Shown here piece by piece: positions 17,509-25,105 of a stretch of 64,000 nucleotides of DNA. Under the pieces are notes generated by a model. It worked only from the letters and a program-made list of their open reading frames with translations. It did not search any database and was not told where the DNA came from. Within the stretch, counting starts at the first letter, position 1. The number at the start of each line of letters is the position of its first letter. The translations under genes were made by a program, and so were the position numbers. This DNA is from Phenylobacterium sp. RIFCSPHIGHO2_01_FULL_69_31 (GTDB lineage: Bacteria; Pseudomonadota; Alphaproteobacteria; Caulobacterales; Caulobacteraceae): NCBI RefSeq assembly GCF_001824475.1, contig NZ_MHXN01000039.1, positions 1 to 64,000 of the forward strand. The letters are read 5' to 3'.

Positions 17509-18016
17509 TGGTGAAGTCCCGCAGCGTCAGATCGAGCACCAGCGTGTCTTGCCCTTGCGGGGAGTACTTGCCGATGACGTCGTCCTTGGGCAGGGGGTTC
17601 TCCGCACCCGGCAGGATCAGGTTGGCGCGGGCCGCGGCCTGGGGCTCCAGTTTGAACCCCTGTTTGCCGACCGCCCACTGCAGCACCTTGAAGACCGTCT
17701 TCGCCGGCCCGAACACCTTCTCCTTCGTCAAGTGTTCGTAGCGCACCTGGACGGTGATCTTCTTGTTGCGATGCGCCACCAGGCGAACCGCCTTGCGGCC
17801 GGCGAGCGCGGCCATCGCTTCGTCCGCGTCGCGTTCAAACAGCTCGTAGTCGTCATCCAGGCCCAGGGCGGCACGGACGCCTTCGCGGTTCGCCTGGTCT
17901 TCTGTGACCGCCAAGTTCACGACCTGGCCACGGTCTTCGACCTGCACTTCGATCTGCAGGGTGGCCGCCGACTTCGCGCCGGCGCTGGGGTTTTCGGTGT
18001 CTTTCAGCGTTCCCAT
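17495..18016 (-). CDS. Ubiquitin-like protein (tandem beta-grasp), Bil/Bub type
   Basis: A 173-residue protein, first gene of the operon, long enough for two beta-grasp domains in ISG15-like style. The first unit spans about residues 18-85 ([18 protein letters not shown]...), the second about 86-168 ([18 protein letters not shown]...[11 protein letters not shown]). The C-terminus is ...DFTNGVF, so Gly171 becomes terminal only if the last two residues are removed, presumably by the JAMM peptidase two genes on. ATG 18016 follows GGAG. The E2 start lies within the last codons. A short Ala/Ser-rich N-terminal tail (residues 6-18) is probably disordered. Beta-grasp assignment is by pattern and context, not by a profile search. 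Confidence 0.68.
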   Translation of the reverse strand: MGTLKDTENPSAGAKSAATLQIEVQVEDRGQVVNLAVTEDQANREGVRAALGLDDDYELFERDADEAMAALAGRKAVRLVAHRNKKITVQVRYEHLTKEKVFGPAKTVFKVLQWAVGKQGFKLEPQAAARANLILPGAENPLPKDDVIGKYSPQGQDTLVLDLTLRDFTNGVF

Positions 18017-18096
18017 CAGGGTCTCCAGGGCGCGCGAACCGACACGGACCGTCGGCGGGCGGCATTGACGAAAGGTCGAATTGGACTACAACAGCC

Positions 18097-18111
18097 AAAT
18101 CGGTCCGATTT
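18097..18111. promoter_or_regulatory. Perfect 15-bp palindrome, probable Xre operator
   Basis: AAATCGGTCCGATTT is a perfect 7+1+7 inverted repeat in the 160-bp divergent gap between the ubiquitin-like operon and the Xre-RES pair. A partial copy (AATCGGACC) follows at 18123-18131. The repeated half-sites suggest autoregulation by the Xre antitoxin, which could also affect the divergent conjugation operon. Confidence 0.55.
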
Positions 18112-18176
18112 CGTACAGTGCATAATCGGACCTAAACCTCAGATCAAGTTTTTTCTGAGACACCAGGAGGAGCCGT

Positions 18177-18566
18177 TTGCCACATGCCACAGACACACTC
18201 GAGCAGCCCTCGTCACAGCCCAGCAGCAGCGAGAGGCTGCGGGCGTTTTTCAGGATCGCTGAACTCTGGGGCCTCACCACAGATCAACAAATAATTCTGC
18301 TGGGCAGTCCCTCCCGTTCCACATTTTTCAAGTGGAAGAAAGACGGCGGGGAGATGTCACCAGATACAGAAGAGCGAATTTCGCATCTCGTATCGATCTA
18401 CAAGTCGCTTCAGATCATCGTTCCCGAGCCCGTCAACTCGGATACATGGCTGAAGCGACCGAACCGATTCTTTGATGGACGTACGGCGTTGGACAAGATG
18501 CTCGATGGTAAACTCACCGACATCTATGCAGTCCGTTCGTATGTAGACGCGCAACGCGGAGGGTAG
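18177..18566 (+). CDS. Xre/MbcA/ParS-type antitoxin (RES-Xre pair)
   Basis: A 129-residue antitoxin. The TTG start at 18177 follows AGGAGGA with good spacing; the first ATG in the gene is out of frame. The N-terminal Xre-like DNA-binding region (ELWGLTTDQQIILLGSPSRS TFFKWK) is followed by the C-terminal DUF2384/MbcA region (RPNRFFDGRTALDKMLDGKLTDIYAVRSYVDA) that binds and occludes the RES toxin. The RES gene starts 1 bp after its stop codon. Confidence 0.85.
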   Translation: MPHATDTLEQPSSQPSSSERLRAFFRIAELWGLTTDQQIILLGSPSRSTFFKWKKDGGEMSPDTEERISHLVSIYKSLQIIVPEPVNSDTWLKRPNRFFDGRTALDKMLDGKLTDIYAVRSYVDAQRGG

Positions 18567-18567
18567 A

Positions 18568-19278
18568 TTGCGTTATCCCACGCGCTCAGTGGATCAGAAG
18601 TGGCGGCGTTTAATTCCGTCCCGCTTTCCGCCAATCGACATCTACGAGCGCCTGGGCTCACCCGAGCTCGCGCGCGCGGCGATTGATTCGGAGAATCGAA
18701 CCAATCCCCGCCTGTTGGCGCGGGAGTGGCTCGTCGAGGGTTCCCCCCGCGTCGATGCCCGCTCCCCGCGCTTACAGAACTGGAATCACGCGCCGTTCGC
18801 CTACAAGAACCCCGAAGGCAGCACATTCCTCGATAAGGCCTTCGGAGTCATGGAGGTCGCGGACAGCGTGGAAGCGGCGTTGGCGATCGCCATCCGACGT
18901 CGCGAAATTTTCCTGAGCCGCACGGACGAGCCGCCGACGAATCTCGACATGCGAATGCTGGTGACGCGGATCAACGGCGAGTTCGCCGACCTGACGGGTC
19001 TGCCGCGCGACGCTTCGCAAAGAGATCGACGCCGTATCGGACTGGAGGTTTACAACGCCGACGGCTGCGGGGTGCTATTCAAGTGCGCAGAGCGTCCAGA
19101 CGCGACCTGCCTGGCTGTCTTCGACAATCGTGTTGTAGGGACGACCGAGCAGGCCGCGCACTACAGATTTGTGTGGGATGGAAGGCAGATCCGCAGCGTC
19201 TATGACTTCTCACCGCCGGGCAATGTGATCGAAAGATCGGCTCTCATCACTGGCGCGATCGAACAGGAAGCAGCGTAG
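18568..19278 (+). CDS. RES-domain toxin (NAD+-depleting)
   Basis: A 236-residue RES-family toxin; known members degrade or consume NAD+ and arrest growth. The start is a TTG at 18568 behind GCGGAGG, giving the usual RES beginning (RRLIPSRFPPIDIYERLG). Further family features are NPRLLAREWLVEG and the C-terminal DNRVVGTTEQAAHYRFVWDG RQIRSVYDF. It is adjacent to its cognate Xre antitoxin. The pair probably stabilises the element or acts as an abortive defence next to the ubiquitin-like operon. Confidence 0.82.
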   Translation: MRYPTRSVDQKWRRLIPSRFPPIDIYERLGSPELARAAIDSENRTNPRLLAREWLVEGSPRVDARSPRLQNWNHAPFAYKNPEGSTFLDKAFGVMEVADSVEAALAIAIRRREIFLSRTDEPPTNLDMRMLVTRINGEFADLTGLPRDASQRDRRRIGLEVYNADGCGVLFKCAERPDATCLAVFDNRVVGTTEQAAHYRFVWDGRQIRSVYDFSPPGNVIERSALITGAIEQEAA

Positions 19279-19716
19279 TGGCGCTTACCAACGCAGCGCG
19301 GGAAAATGCACACGCGCTGTAGACACAGCTGAAAATGATTCCTAAGTTCGGGTGGCGCTCGTCGCAGTTCACGTCCCCGCCGTGCTACCGAACGGGATAA
19401 CTACGGCAGTGAGAGACAACAGTCTCCCAACGGCCGAACCGATAGCGGATATAAGAGCAAACGCTCACCGCTCTCGGGTAAGAACAAGCAATACGCATAT
19501 CGCCTTTTCCTCCTTCTCCGGGTTTGAGCCCGGAGACTCCGTGCGCCCCATGCGCCACGTAGTTGGCCAGGGAGTGCGGAGTGGAAAAAAAGCGACGAGC
19601 GCCACCATCAGAGGTGGCCTAGCGGCGGCTTGAAGTCAAGACGACTGCACACAGAACAACCAGCTGGACCACGGAAGCGAAGCCTGCGGCACGTGACCGC
19701 AGATCAATCTCGAGTC
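19279..19716. other. Gap, no supported gene
   Basis: 438 bp between the RES toxin and the convergent NYN gene. It is AT-richer than its surroundings. It contains a short hairpin (CCGGGTTTGAGCCCGG near 19518-19533) that could act as a terminator. Frames here have no start signal or protein-like composition. Confidence 0.4.
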
Positions 19717-20433
19717 CTATTCAGCCTCTGTTGCGCTTGTCTCGCGACGTTCACGCACCCTTTGGCGACGTCTACGCTGCCGTTCGCGTTTCACTTCATC
19801 GTGCGTCGGGATCTCGGAAAGACGAAGGTCGCTGTGCTCGATCAACGCCGGCAGGACACGTTTTCCCAGGGAGTCCAGGTAAACCTTGATCCCCTCACGC
19901 CGAGCGAACTTGAACGCCGGCACGAAGTCTGTGTCGGCCGTCACAACAACGAGCGACCTCACGGTGTCGTTGAGAGACAGTCGCGCGATGTCGAGGCCGA
20001 TCCGGATATCAACGCCCTTCTGGCGCAGGTTGGGTTTGAGGTCGTTGGCCGTCAGCGCCCTTGGAGCCCGGGTCAACTTGTCCATCGCTGACTCGCGGAC
20101 TTGCCACCCCCCGATCCTGACGTCACCCATGCGGAGCGCCAGGTTGGGGGCGCTCGCCAGTTCGTTTTGCAGCCGCATTGCCGCCTGCGTGCGATCGCTC
20201 GCTTGCAAGTCCAGCTCAGATGCATCGATGGGATTGATCAGCACACCTTGGGCGGCTGGCGCGTCGTAGTAATAGATGCGCAGGAGGTCGCAGTCCTTCA
20301 CGGCCTCATGGGCGACTATCCGGTCGCATTCATCCAGGATGTCTTTCGCCGTCGGAAAGCGACGATGCCGGGCCCAGAGGACCTTCTGGATGAACCCGCC
20401 GTCGACGCAAATCGCGAATCGAGGCTTGAACAC
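19717..20433 (-). CDS. NYN-domain (LabA/PIN-like) protein, putative RNase
   Basis: A 238-residue NYN-domain protein. The acidic PIN-like active-site motifs are present: FAICVDGGFI near the N-terminus, KGVDIRIGLDIARL, and SLVVVTADTDFVPAFKFAR, followed by a helix and a strongly basic tail (RERQRRRRQRVRERRE). NYN proteins are metal-dependent RNases in several characterised cases. Its position in the defence-like block suggests an RNA-cleaving defence or toxin role, which is inference. It stands alone on the minus strand. Confidence 0.78.
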   Translation of the reverse strand: MFKPRFAICVDGGFIQKVLWARHRRFPTAKDILDECDRIVAHEAVKDCDLLRIYYYDAPAAQGVLINPIDASELDLQASDRTQAAMRLQNELASAPNLALRMGDVRIGGWQVRESAMDKLTRAPRALTANDLKPNLRQKGVDIRIGLDIARLSLNDTVRSLVVVTADTDFVPAFKFARREGIKVYLDSLGKRVLPALIEHSDLRLSEIPTHDEVKRERQRRRRQRVRERRETSATEAE

Positions 20434-20902
20434 CCACTACAGCTAACATTTTTCGGGATTCGGCAAAACGGCCGTCCGCCCGTGGCGTCCCTTTCGGTCC
20501 GCACTTATTAAGGGTGACGGGCGAACGACCTGTTTTGCAAGGACAGCCTATAGGCCGTGCCTTGCCGAAGTGTCAACGATGAACCGGAAAGCCTTGTTCC
20601 ATTCCGTTGAGCTAACCCTCAACCAGATGGATGCGCTCATGATCCGATGCAATAGGCAGCATCATCACACGTATGCCGCCACTCAAGACATCAACTCTGA
20701 AGACAGAGTTTTCTTCCAGCAGGGTTGAGCGCCCCTTTCCGGGATGTTGATCGCCGAAAGCGCCGCTGCTCAGCGCAAACATGCCCATCAGCGGGAATCG
20801 TTCTATCTTTATTCCTGCCTTTCTCGCGCATTTCGAACCAAAGGAGCCTAACTTGGCCGATCTGGTCTCGCGTTCTGAGTTTCGCCTGTCTTCGCTGTCG
20901 CG
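20434..20902. other. Gap, possibly one small minus-strand gene
   Basis: 469 bp of relatively AT-rich sequence. A minus-strand frame (about 20788 to 20612) encodes a protein-like stretch (ENSVFRVDVLSGGIRVMMLP) but has no ribosome binding site. I therefore do not call it. The rest shows no coding signal. Confidence 0.35.
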
Positions 20903-21436
20903 GTGGCCACCGGAGTGAGCACCACCCTCGTGGACGAAGAAGAAGGACATCTGCTGATCCGCCTGCTGGATCTCCCTGGCGTTCGGGAGATCGAGGCGCT
21001 GCTAGCGCGCGCCGTGGCCGCCCGAGGCAAGAACTGGCAGTGGTGTGACGAATACGATGAGGCCAAAGCGCTGGCGGAGCGGGTCTCGCGCCAAGCCTTC
21101 GGCATCGCCGAGGCGGACACACGACATGTCGATGACCCCAAGCGTTCCCGCGAGGACAACGACAACGAAGGAGGGTGGTGGGAAAGCCACTTCCGCGGCT
21201 ATGTCGAGAACAATCAGCCAGACCCAGGAGCTGATTGGGCAGCCCTCGATTGGGATGTCAGCGACGAGGCGGGGCGGCCGCTCCGCGCTCTCGGCTTCTT
21301 CCACCGCCAGATCGTTGCGGTGGAGTACGGCCTGTGCGGACACCTCCCGGGTGAAGTCGTAGACCTGAGCCCGGCCGAAGCAAAAGCGATCGAAGCTCGG
21401 CTGCAAGCCGACTTTCAACTATTCAAAGCAAAATGA
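20903..21436 (+). CDS. Hypothetical protein
   Basis: A 177-residue protein starting at GTG 20903; a second GTG at 20915 is possible. It is acidic and mostly helical in the first third (REIEALLARAVAARGK and YDEAKALAERVSRQAFG). A charged segment (DDPKRSREDNDNEGGWW) follows, then a more globular C-terminus with Trp and Cys (ALGFFHRQIVAVEYGLCGHL). I do not recognise the family. It lies alone between the NYN gene and the serine recombinase and may belong to the defence-like cargo. Confidence 0.5.
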   Translation: MATGVSTTLVDEEEGHLLIRLLDLPGVREIEALLARAVAARGKNWQWCDEYDEAKALAERVSRQAFGIAEADTRHVDDPKRSREDNDNEGGWWESHFRGYVENNQPDPGADWAALDWDVSDEAGRPLRALGFFHRQIVAVEYGLCGHLPGEVVDLSPAEAKAIEARLQADFQLFKAK

Positions 21437-21755
21437 ATTCTCAGGGTCTGCCGCACCGGGCTGCTGCGCGCTCAAGGCGCCGTGAGAGCAGAAAAGCGAC
21501 TGTGAAAACGAACGCCGCCGCCGGCGTCGTCATGGCGAAGTTCATCAAACCTTGAAGCATGCCGCGCCCATCTGGTTAGGCCTCGACTTAACCCTTTTAC
21601 GCCCGCGCCAGCCACCCACGCGCTCGCATATCGTTCCAAAACCCAAATCGGGACGTCGCGGTACATAGAAAATGGGATGGGATATAGTGACGGAAAATGG
21701 CCAACGGACGATGCCCGTAGCTGTTGTCACTAAATCGACCGTTTGTGGAACACGT
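21437..21755. other. Gap upstream of the serine recombinase
   Basis: 319 bp with no gene call. As the region upstream of a resolvase-family gene it could hold a res or inversion site. Stretches such as CCGTTTGTGGAACACG (21739-21754) carry partial dyads, but I cannot define a site with confidence. Confidence 0.35.
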
Positions 21756-22457
21756 ATGTCCCAGCCCGCGAGGTCAACCGTCCACCCAAGCAAGCCCAAA
21801 GCCCTGGCGTCAACGCGGTCGGTAGGACTGCGCGGCGTCTTAGTTGGCTATGCGCGGGTGTCGAAATCAGACGGCCGTCAGACCTTGGACCTCCAACGGG
21901 ATGCCCTGCTGGCAGCAGGCATCACGGCTAAGAACATCTACGAGGACCACGCCTCTGGTCGAAACGACGACAGGCCAGGCTTGGCGGCGTGCATCAAGGC
22001 TTTGCGCGGCGGGGACACTCTCGTGGTGTGGAAATTGGATCGGCTGGGCCGCAATCTTCGACACCTCGTCAATACCGTGCAGGACCTTCAGGCTGAAGGC
22101 ATCGGCTTGCGCGTGCTTACAGGCCAAGGTGCAGCCATCGATACGACGACCCCGGCCGGAAAGCTGGTGTTCGGAATATTCGCTGCACTCGCGGAGTTCG
22201 AGCGCGAGCTGATCTCTGAACGAACCCGAGCCGGTCTTGCCGCTGCGCGAGCGCGGGGCCGCGCCGGCGGACGCAAGCCCAAAATGACTGCGGCCAAGGT
22301 GCGCCTTGCGCAGGCAGCAATGGGGAAACCTGAGACTCGGGTCAGCGCGCTCTGTAGGGAAATAGGCGTATCGCGGCAGACCCTCTACCGACATGTTGGG
22401 CCACAAGGCGAATTGCGAGCGGCTGGACTTCAAGTGCTGGGTCGGAAGGCACCATAA
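21756..22457 (+). CDS. Serine recombinase (resolvase/invertase family)
   Basis: About 233 residues from ATG 21756; the conserved domain begins at VLVGYARVSKSDG, and an upstream in-frame ATG at 21672 also exists. The catalytic Ser lies in YARVS, with further resolvase motifs VVWKLDRLGRNLRHL and GIFAALAEFERELISERTRAGL. A C-terminal Hin-like HTH (VSALCREIGVSRQTLYRH) follows. It could resolve cointegrates, invert a segment, or be a relic of an inserted Tn3-type element. Tn5053/Tn402 elements pair a resolvase with tniABQ, but here 6 kb of other cargo intervenes. Confidence 0.85.
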   Translation: MSQPARSTVHPSKPKALASTRSVGLRGVLVGYARVSKSDGRQTLDLQRDALLAAGITAKNIYEDHASGRNDDRPGLAACIKALRGGDTLVVWKLDRLGRNLRHLVNTVQDLQAEGIGLRVLTGQGAAIDTTTPAGKLVFGIFAALAEFERELISERTRAGLAAARARGRAGGRKPKMTAAKVRLAQAAMGKPETRVSALCREIGVSRQTLYRHVGPQGELRAAGLQVLGRKAP

Positions 22458-22873
22458 ACTCCCGTTCCGGGAGCGGGTGGGAAGCGAACACCAGGCTTTC
22501 AGCCACCGAACTCAGCTTAGCGGCAGTCGTTGAACCTTCGCCGGGCTCCGCTGTCCGTCATCCATGCCCCGAGCAAATCCGCAGGGAACTTCGCCCAAGC
22601 AGGAGAGGGTTCAGGATGTGCGGCAAAGACGGCGCTGGTAGTGCGTGTCAGCGGGGAGAAAGCCCCATACGGATTGAGCGCCGCCGCTTCAATCGAGGCA
22701 GCGGGGCGGCGGAGGAGGTCTGCCGGCGAGCATGTACCAGGGCCGCCCCGCTCACGGGCTCTCCGCCTAGTCCGGGACTGGGAGATGCAGCGACCGCATA
22801 CGGAGCAGCGAACAAGGACGGCTGAAACCCTCGCATGCCGGCTGAAAAGCGCGCATGCGCGAGCGGCGGGCGA
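22458..22873. other. Gap between recombinase and cytochrome gene
   Basis: 416 bp with no supported gene. Frames here are Arg/Ala-rich with no start signal. It marks the border between the defence-like block and the amine-dehydrogenase block and may be an old insertion scar. Confidence 0.35.
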
Positions 22874-23359
22874 TTAGCGCCACGGGTAATCGGCTAGTCT
22901 GACGCCACGCGAAGCGAAACGATCAACGATTCTTCGGCGCAGGCTCACCACGTCGGCCGGACGAACCTGCGCCAAACGCGCCACTTCAGCGGACGTGAAG
23001 CGCTCGGGCTGCGCCGCTTCGCCCCGCCAGCGTTCGACGATGTAGTTCAGGACCGACGCCTTTTGCTCTGGGCTCAAGCCAGAGCCGGCCACGCCAGGCA
23101 CGCTTACCATGTAAAGGCGACCTTCGGCGTCGCCGGCCAAATGTCCGATTGACGTTTCGAAAGGCGGGATGCCGGCCGAAACGGCACCCCGCCCATCACT
23201 CACATGGCAACCGGAGCAACGCAGCAGGTACATTGCTTGTGGCGAAGTCATGCCGTGGAGCGGCTCGGCGCGCGCGCCCCATGCAAACGCAATGGCCGCC
23301 GCCGCGGCGGCAACAACCGCGCCCAGGCCGAGACCGGTGACGCCTCTGGCGGGCGGCAT
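22874..23359 (-). CDS. Monohaem c-type cytochrome, last gene of the amine dehydrogenase operon
   Basis: A 161-residue exported cytochrome c. An N-terminal signal segment (GLGLGAVVAAAAAAIAFAWG) is followed by one haem site, CSGCH, with a probable Met ligand in YMVSVPGVAGSGL. The ATG at 23359 overlaps the stop of the light-chain gene (TGATG), so it is translationally coupled. Its likely role is to accept electrons from the tryptophan tryptophylquinone cofactor, replacing amicyanin or azurin, which I do not see. The C-terminal 60 residues beyond the cytochrome fold are unusual and of unknown role. Confidence 0.8.
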   Translation of the reverse strand: MPPARGVTGLGLGAVVAAAAAAIAFAWGARAEPLHGMTSPQAMYLLRCSGCHVSDGRGAVSAGIPPFETSIGHLAGDAEGRLYMVSVPGVAGSGLSPEQKASVLNYIVERWRGEAAQPERFTSAEVARLAQVRPADVVSLRRRIVDRFASRGVRLADYPWR

Positions 23360-23910
23360 CAGCCCGCCGTTCCCACAACGATCGCGACCGTGCAGTGGTA
23401 GCCCTTGTTCGCGTTCGCCATGCACCAGTTGACGTCGTTGTTCAGCCCCATGGTGTACGGCGGGCGCTCGCCCTTGCTGCCCAGGCAGAACTTTGCGCCG
23501 GTGAAGGGCGTGTTTCCGCAGCAGTCGTAGTAGGAGACCAGGTAGTCGCGCTTGTCAGCGGGGTTATGACACGTGCCGACCCATGAGACCTGGGACGCTT
23601 CCGAGCCCATTGGGCAGGTCGATTTGCTTCCCCCAGCGGTTGTGCACAGGAAGCCATCGAGCGCGCAGTACCGCCAATAGGTGCAGGTCTCGTCATCCTC
23701 GGGCGCCGGGGCGCCGAACGCGCGGTCGAATGGCAACGTCGTAACGGCGCCGCCGAGCAATAGCCCTCCCAACTGGGCTAACGCGCTGCGCCGACCATGC
23801 GTGCGCGCGCTCCGGCGAGCGCTGGTGACCAATAGACCCTCCAGCGCCTCGCCAAGAACACGAGGTGCGCGCGACAGCGCGTGCTTCCAACCGCGGGGCG
23901 TGCTGCTCAT
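23359..23910 (-). CDS. aauA: Amine dehydrogenase light chain (TTQ subunit, aromatic-amine type)
   Basis: A 183-residue light chain of a methylamine/aromatic amine dehydrogenase, which carries tryptophan tryptophylquinone made from two of its own Trp residues. A twin-arginine-type leader (GRRSALAQLGGLLLGG) precedes the mature Cys-rich part. The cofactor residues are Trp110 (SWVGTC) and Trp162 (NDVNWCMAN), with Asp85 and Asp129 also kept. GTCHNP and NDVNWCMAN are closer to aromatic amine dehydrogenase than to methylamine dehydrogenase. The mature part has ten cysteines rather than twelve or more; Thr91 and Lys140 stand where two Cys that pair in the family would be. Confidence 0.9.
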   Translation of the reverse strand: MSSTPRGWKHALSRAPRVLGEALEGLLVTSARRSARTHGRRSALAQLGGLLLGGAVTTLPFDRAFGAPAPEDDETCTYWRYCALDGFLCTTAGGSKSTCPMGSEASQVSWVGTCHNPADKRDYLVSYYDCCGNTPFTGAKFCLGSKGERPPYTMGLNNDVNWCMANANKGYHCTVAIVVGTAG

Positions 23911-23941
23911 GTTCCTTGCTCCTGGCTCGGTTGTTGCATCA

Positions 23942-24547
23942 TCAGACGAATGCCAGCGCACGCTGTTTCGCGAGCTGCTGAACGGAGGCGGCGCCCGCCT
24001 CTAGCGCGTGAAATAGGCTCTCAAGCTGTTCGCGATTGTTGATCAGCCCCTTCGCGCGAACCACGCCATCGCCATCGAGCACGACCCCAAAAGGCAGGCG
24101 CTGCACGCGGTATGCCATTCCAAGTTCCGTCGAAAGCACATAGGCGAAATCCCCCAGACGGCGTCTTGAGATGAATGCCTGGTGGGTCGCTTCCTCACCG
24201 TCGCTGGCGAGGACGACATCGAGCCAGTGGCCCTCATCCTTTCGGACGCTATCCAGGACCGGCAGAAGCTGTTTGCAGACGGGACATGAGGTGGACAAGA
24301 AGAAGAGCAGCTGAGCACGCCCGCGGCCGGGCCCGACCACCACCCCCCCGCCGTTGAGGCTCGGCAGACGCATTGTTGGGCTCGCCTCGCCGACTTTGGG
24401 TCCGCCGCTGTCCATCAAAGCTCCGACCGGGGCGACACGTTCGTAGAGCACGCCGATCTGACGCAGCATGGCCCAAACCACGGCCGCCAGGACGAGGAAG
24501 CACAGCCAAAGGGCGCCCAACAGGACGAGTATCGTGCTCTGCGCCAT
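23942..24547 (-). CDS. mauD: MauD-like thioredoxin-fold maturation protein
   Basis: A 201-residue membrane-anchored thioredoxin-fold protein. One N-terminal membrane helix (ILVLLGALWLCFLVLAAVVW) is followed by a periplasmic domain with the redox motif CPVC (STSCPVCKQLLP). MauD is needed to form the many disulfides of the amine dehydrogenase light chain. The start overlaps the mauE stop (TAATG), and the light-chain gene follows after 31 bp. Order heavy chain-mauE-mauD-light chain matches the core of known mau and aau clusters. Confidence 0.88.
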   Translation of the reverse strand: MAQSTILVLLGALWLCFLVLAAVVWAMLRQIGVLYERVAPVGALMDSGGPKVGEASPTMRLPSLNGGGVVVGPGRGRAQLLFFLSTSCPVCKQLLPVLDSVRKDEGHWLDVVLASDGEEATHQAFISRRRLGDFAYVLSTELGMAYRVQRLPFGVVLDGDGVVRAKGLINNREQLESLFHALEAGAASVQQLAKQRALAFV

Positions 24548-25104
24548 TAGATGCGCCCCCCGCTCACCAGAGCCACGCCGCCGCGGGCCACCATCCGCCG
24601 TCGATTGGCGAGCGCCTGGCCTGCAGCCGCGACGCAAACGAACGCGAGGCAGCCGGCCGCCGCGCCGGCGAGGATCACCAACCAGGATGGCTGGCTCGAC
24701 GCCAGCGCTGCGGAGCTGAGCAGGCATGTGCAGAGCGCCAGGTTCCGCAGCACCAGGGCGAGACTGATCGGTGTGGGCGGGCCCCCGCAACCGCAGCTGA
24801 TCTCCGAGCGGCCCCGCACAAGGTTGACGCCCATCGCCACGGCGTAGAGGGCGAGAAGTGCCGCCGCAGCCATGAACGCCTGGTCTTGAAATGTCGGGAT
24901 GAGGAGCGCGGAGCCGACGGCGAATTCGGCGAGCGGAAGGAGTAGCGCGACGGCTGGGATGGCCAATTCCGGCGCGAGCCGGTAGTCCCAGAGGATGCCT
25001 TCGAAGCGTGCCGTGTCCAAAAGTTTGTGGGCGGCTGCGTGGAACAGCAAAAGCGCGGTGAACACCGCGAGCGTCCAAATCAGGAGATCTGTCGCAGTCG
25101 CCAT
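24547..25104 (-). CDS. mauE: MauE-like membrane protein (DoxX/VKOR-type)
   Basis: A 185-residue integral membrane protein with about four helices, the length and hydropathy of MauE. MauE works with MauD in light-chain maturation and export. The conserved Cys pair is present in SEISCGCGGPP, and RFEGILWDYRLAPE matches the family's N-terminal loop. It starts 1 bp after the heavy-chain stop and overlaps mauD at its 3' end. The long hydrophobic C-terminus ends in a basic segment (ANRRRMVARGG). Confidence 0.85.
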   Translation of the reverse strand: MATATDLLIWTLAVFTALLLFHAAAHKLLDTARFEGILWDYRLAPELAIPAVALLLPLAEFAVGSALLIPTFQDQAFMAAAALLALYAVAMGVNLVRGRSEISCGCGGPPTPISLALVLRNLALCTCLLSSAALASSQPSWLVILAGAAAGCLAFVCVAAAGQALANRRRMVARGGVALVSGGRI

Positions 25105-25105
25105 C

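Noticed and set aside
19352-19633. 93-residue plus-strand frame
   Set aside because: No ribosome binding site, irregular composition, no recognisable pattern.
20612-20950. Minus-strand frame of up to 112 residues with a protein-like C-terminus
   Set aside because: The N-terminal half is low-complexity, no start signal is present, and it overlaps the better-supported plus-strand gene at 20903.
11523-22457. A separate Tn5053/Tn402-type transposon made of tniABQ plus the resolvase, nested in the island
   Set aside because: No second set of terminal repeats or target duplication was seen around this segment, and the resolvase lies 6 kb away with unrelated cargo between. The outer ends, TnsA and the TnsE-like gene fit one Tn7-like element better.
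22530-22877. Possible group II intron or small gene between the recombinase and the cytochrome
   Set aside because: No domain V-like hairpin or maturase pattern could be identified. The frames are Arg/Ala-rich and lack a start signal.
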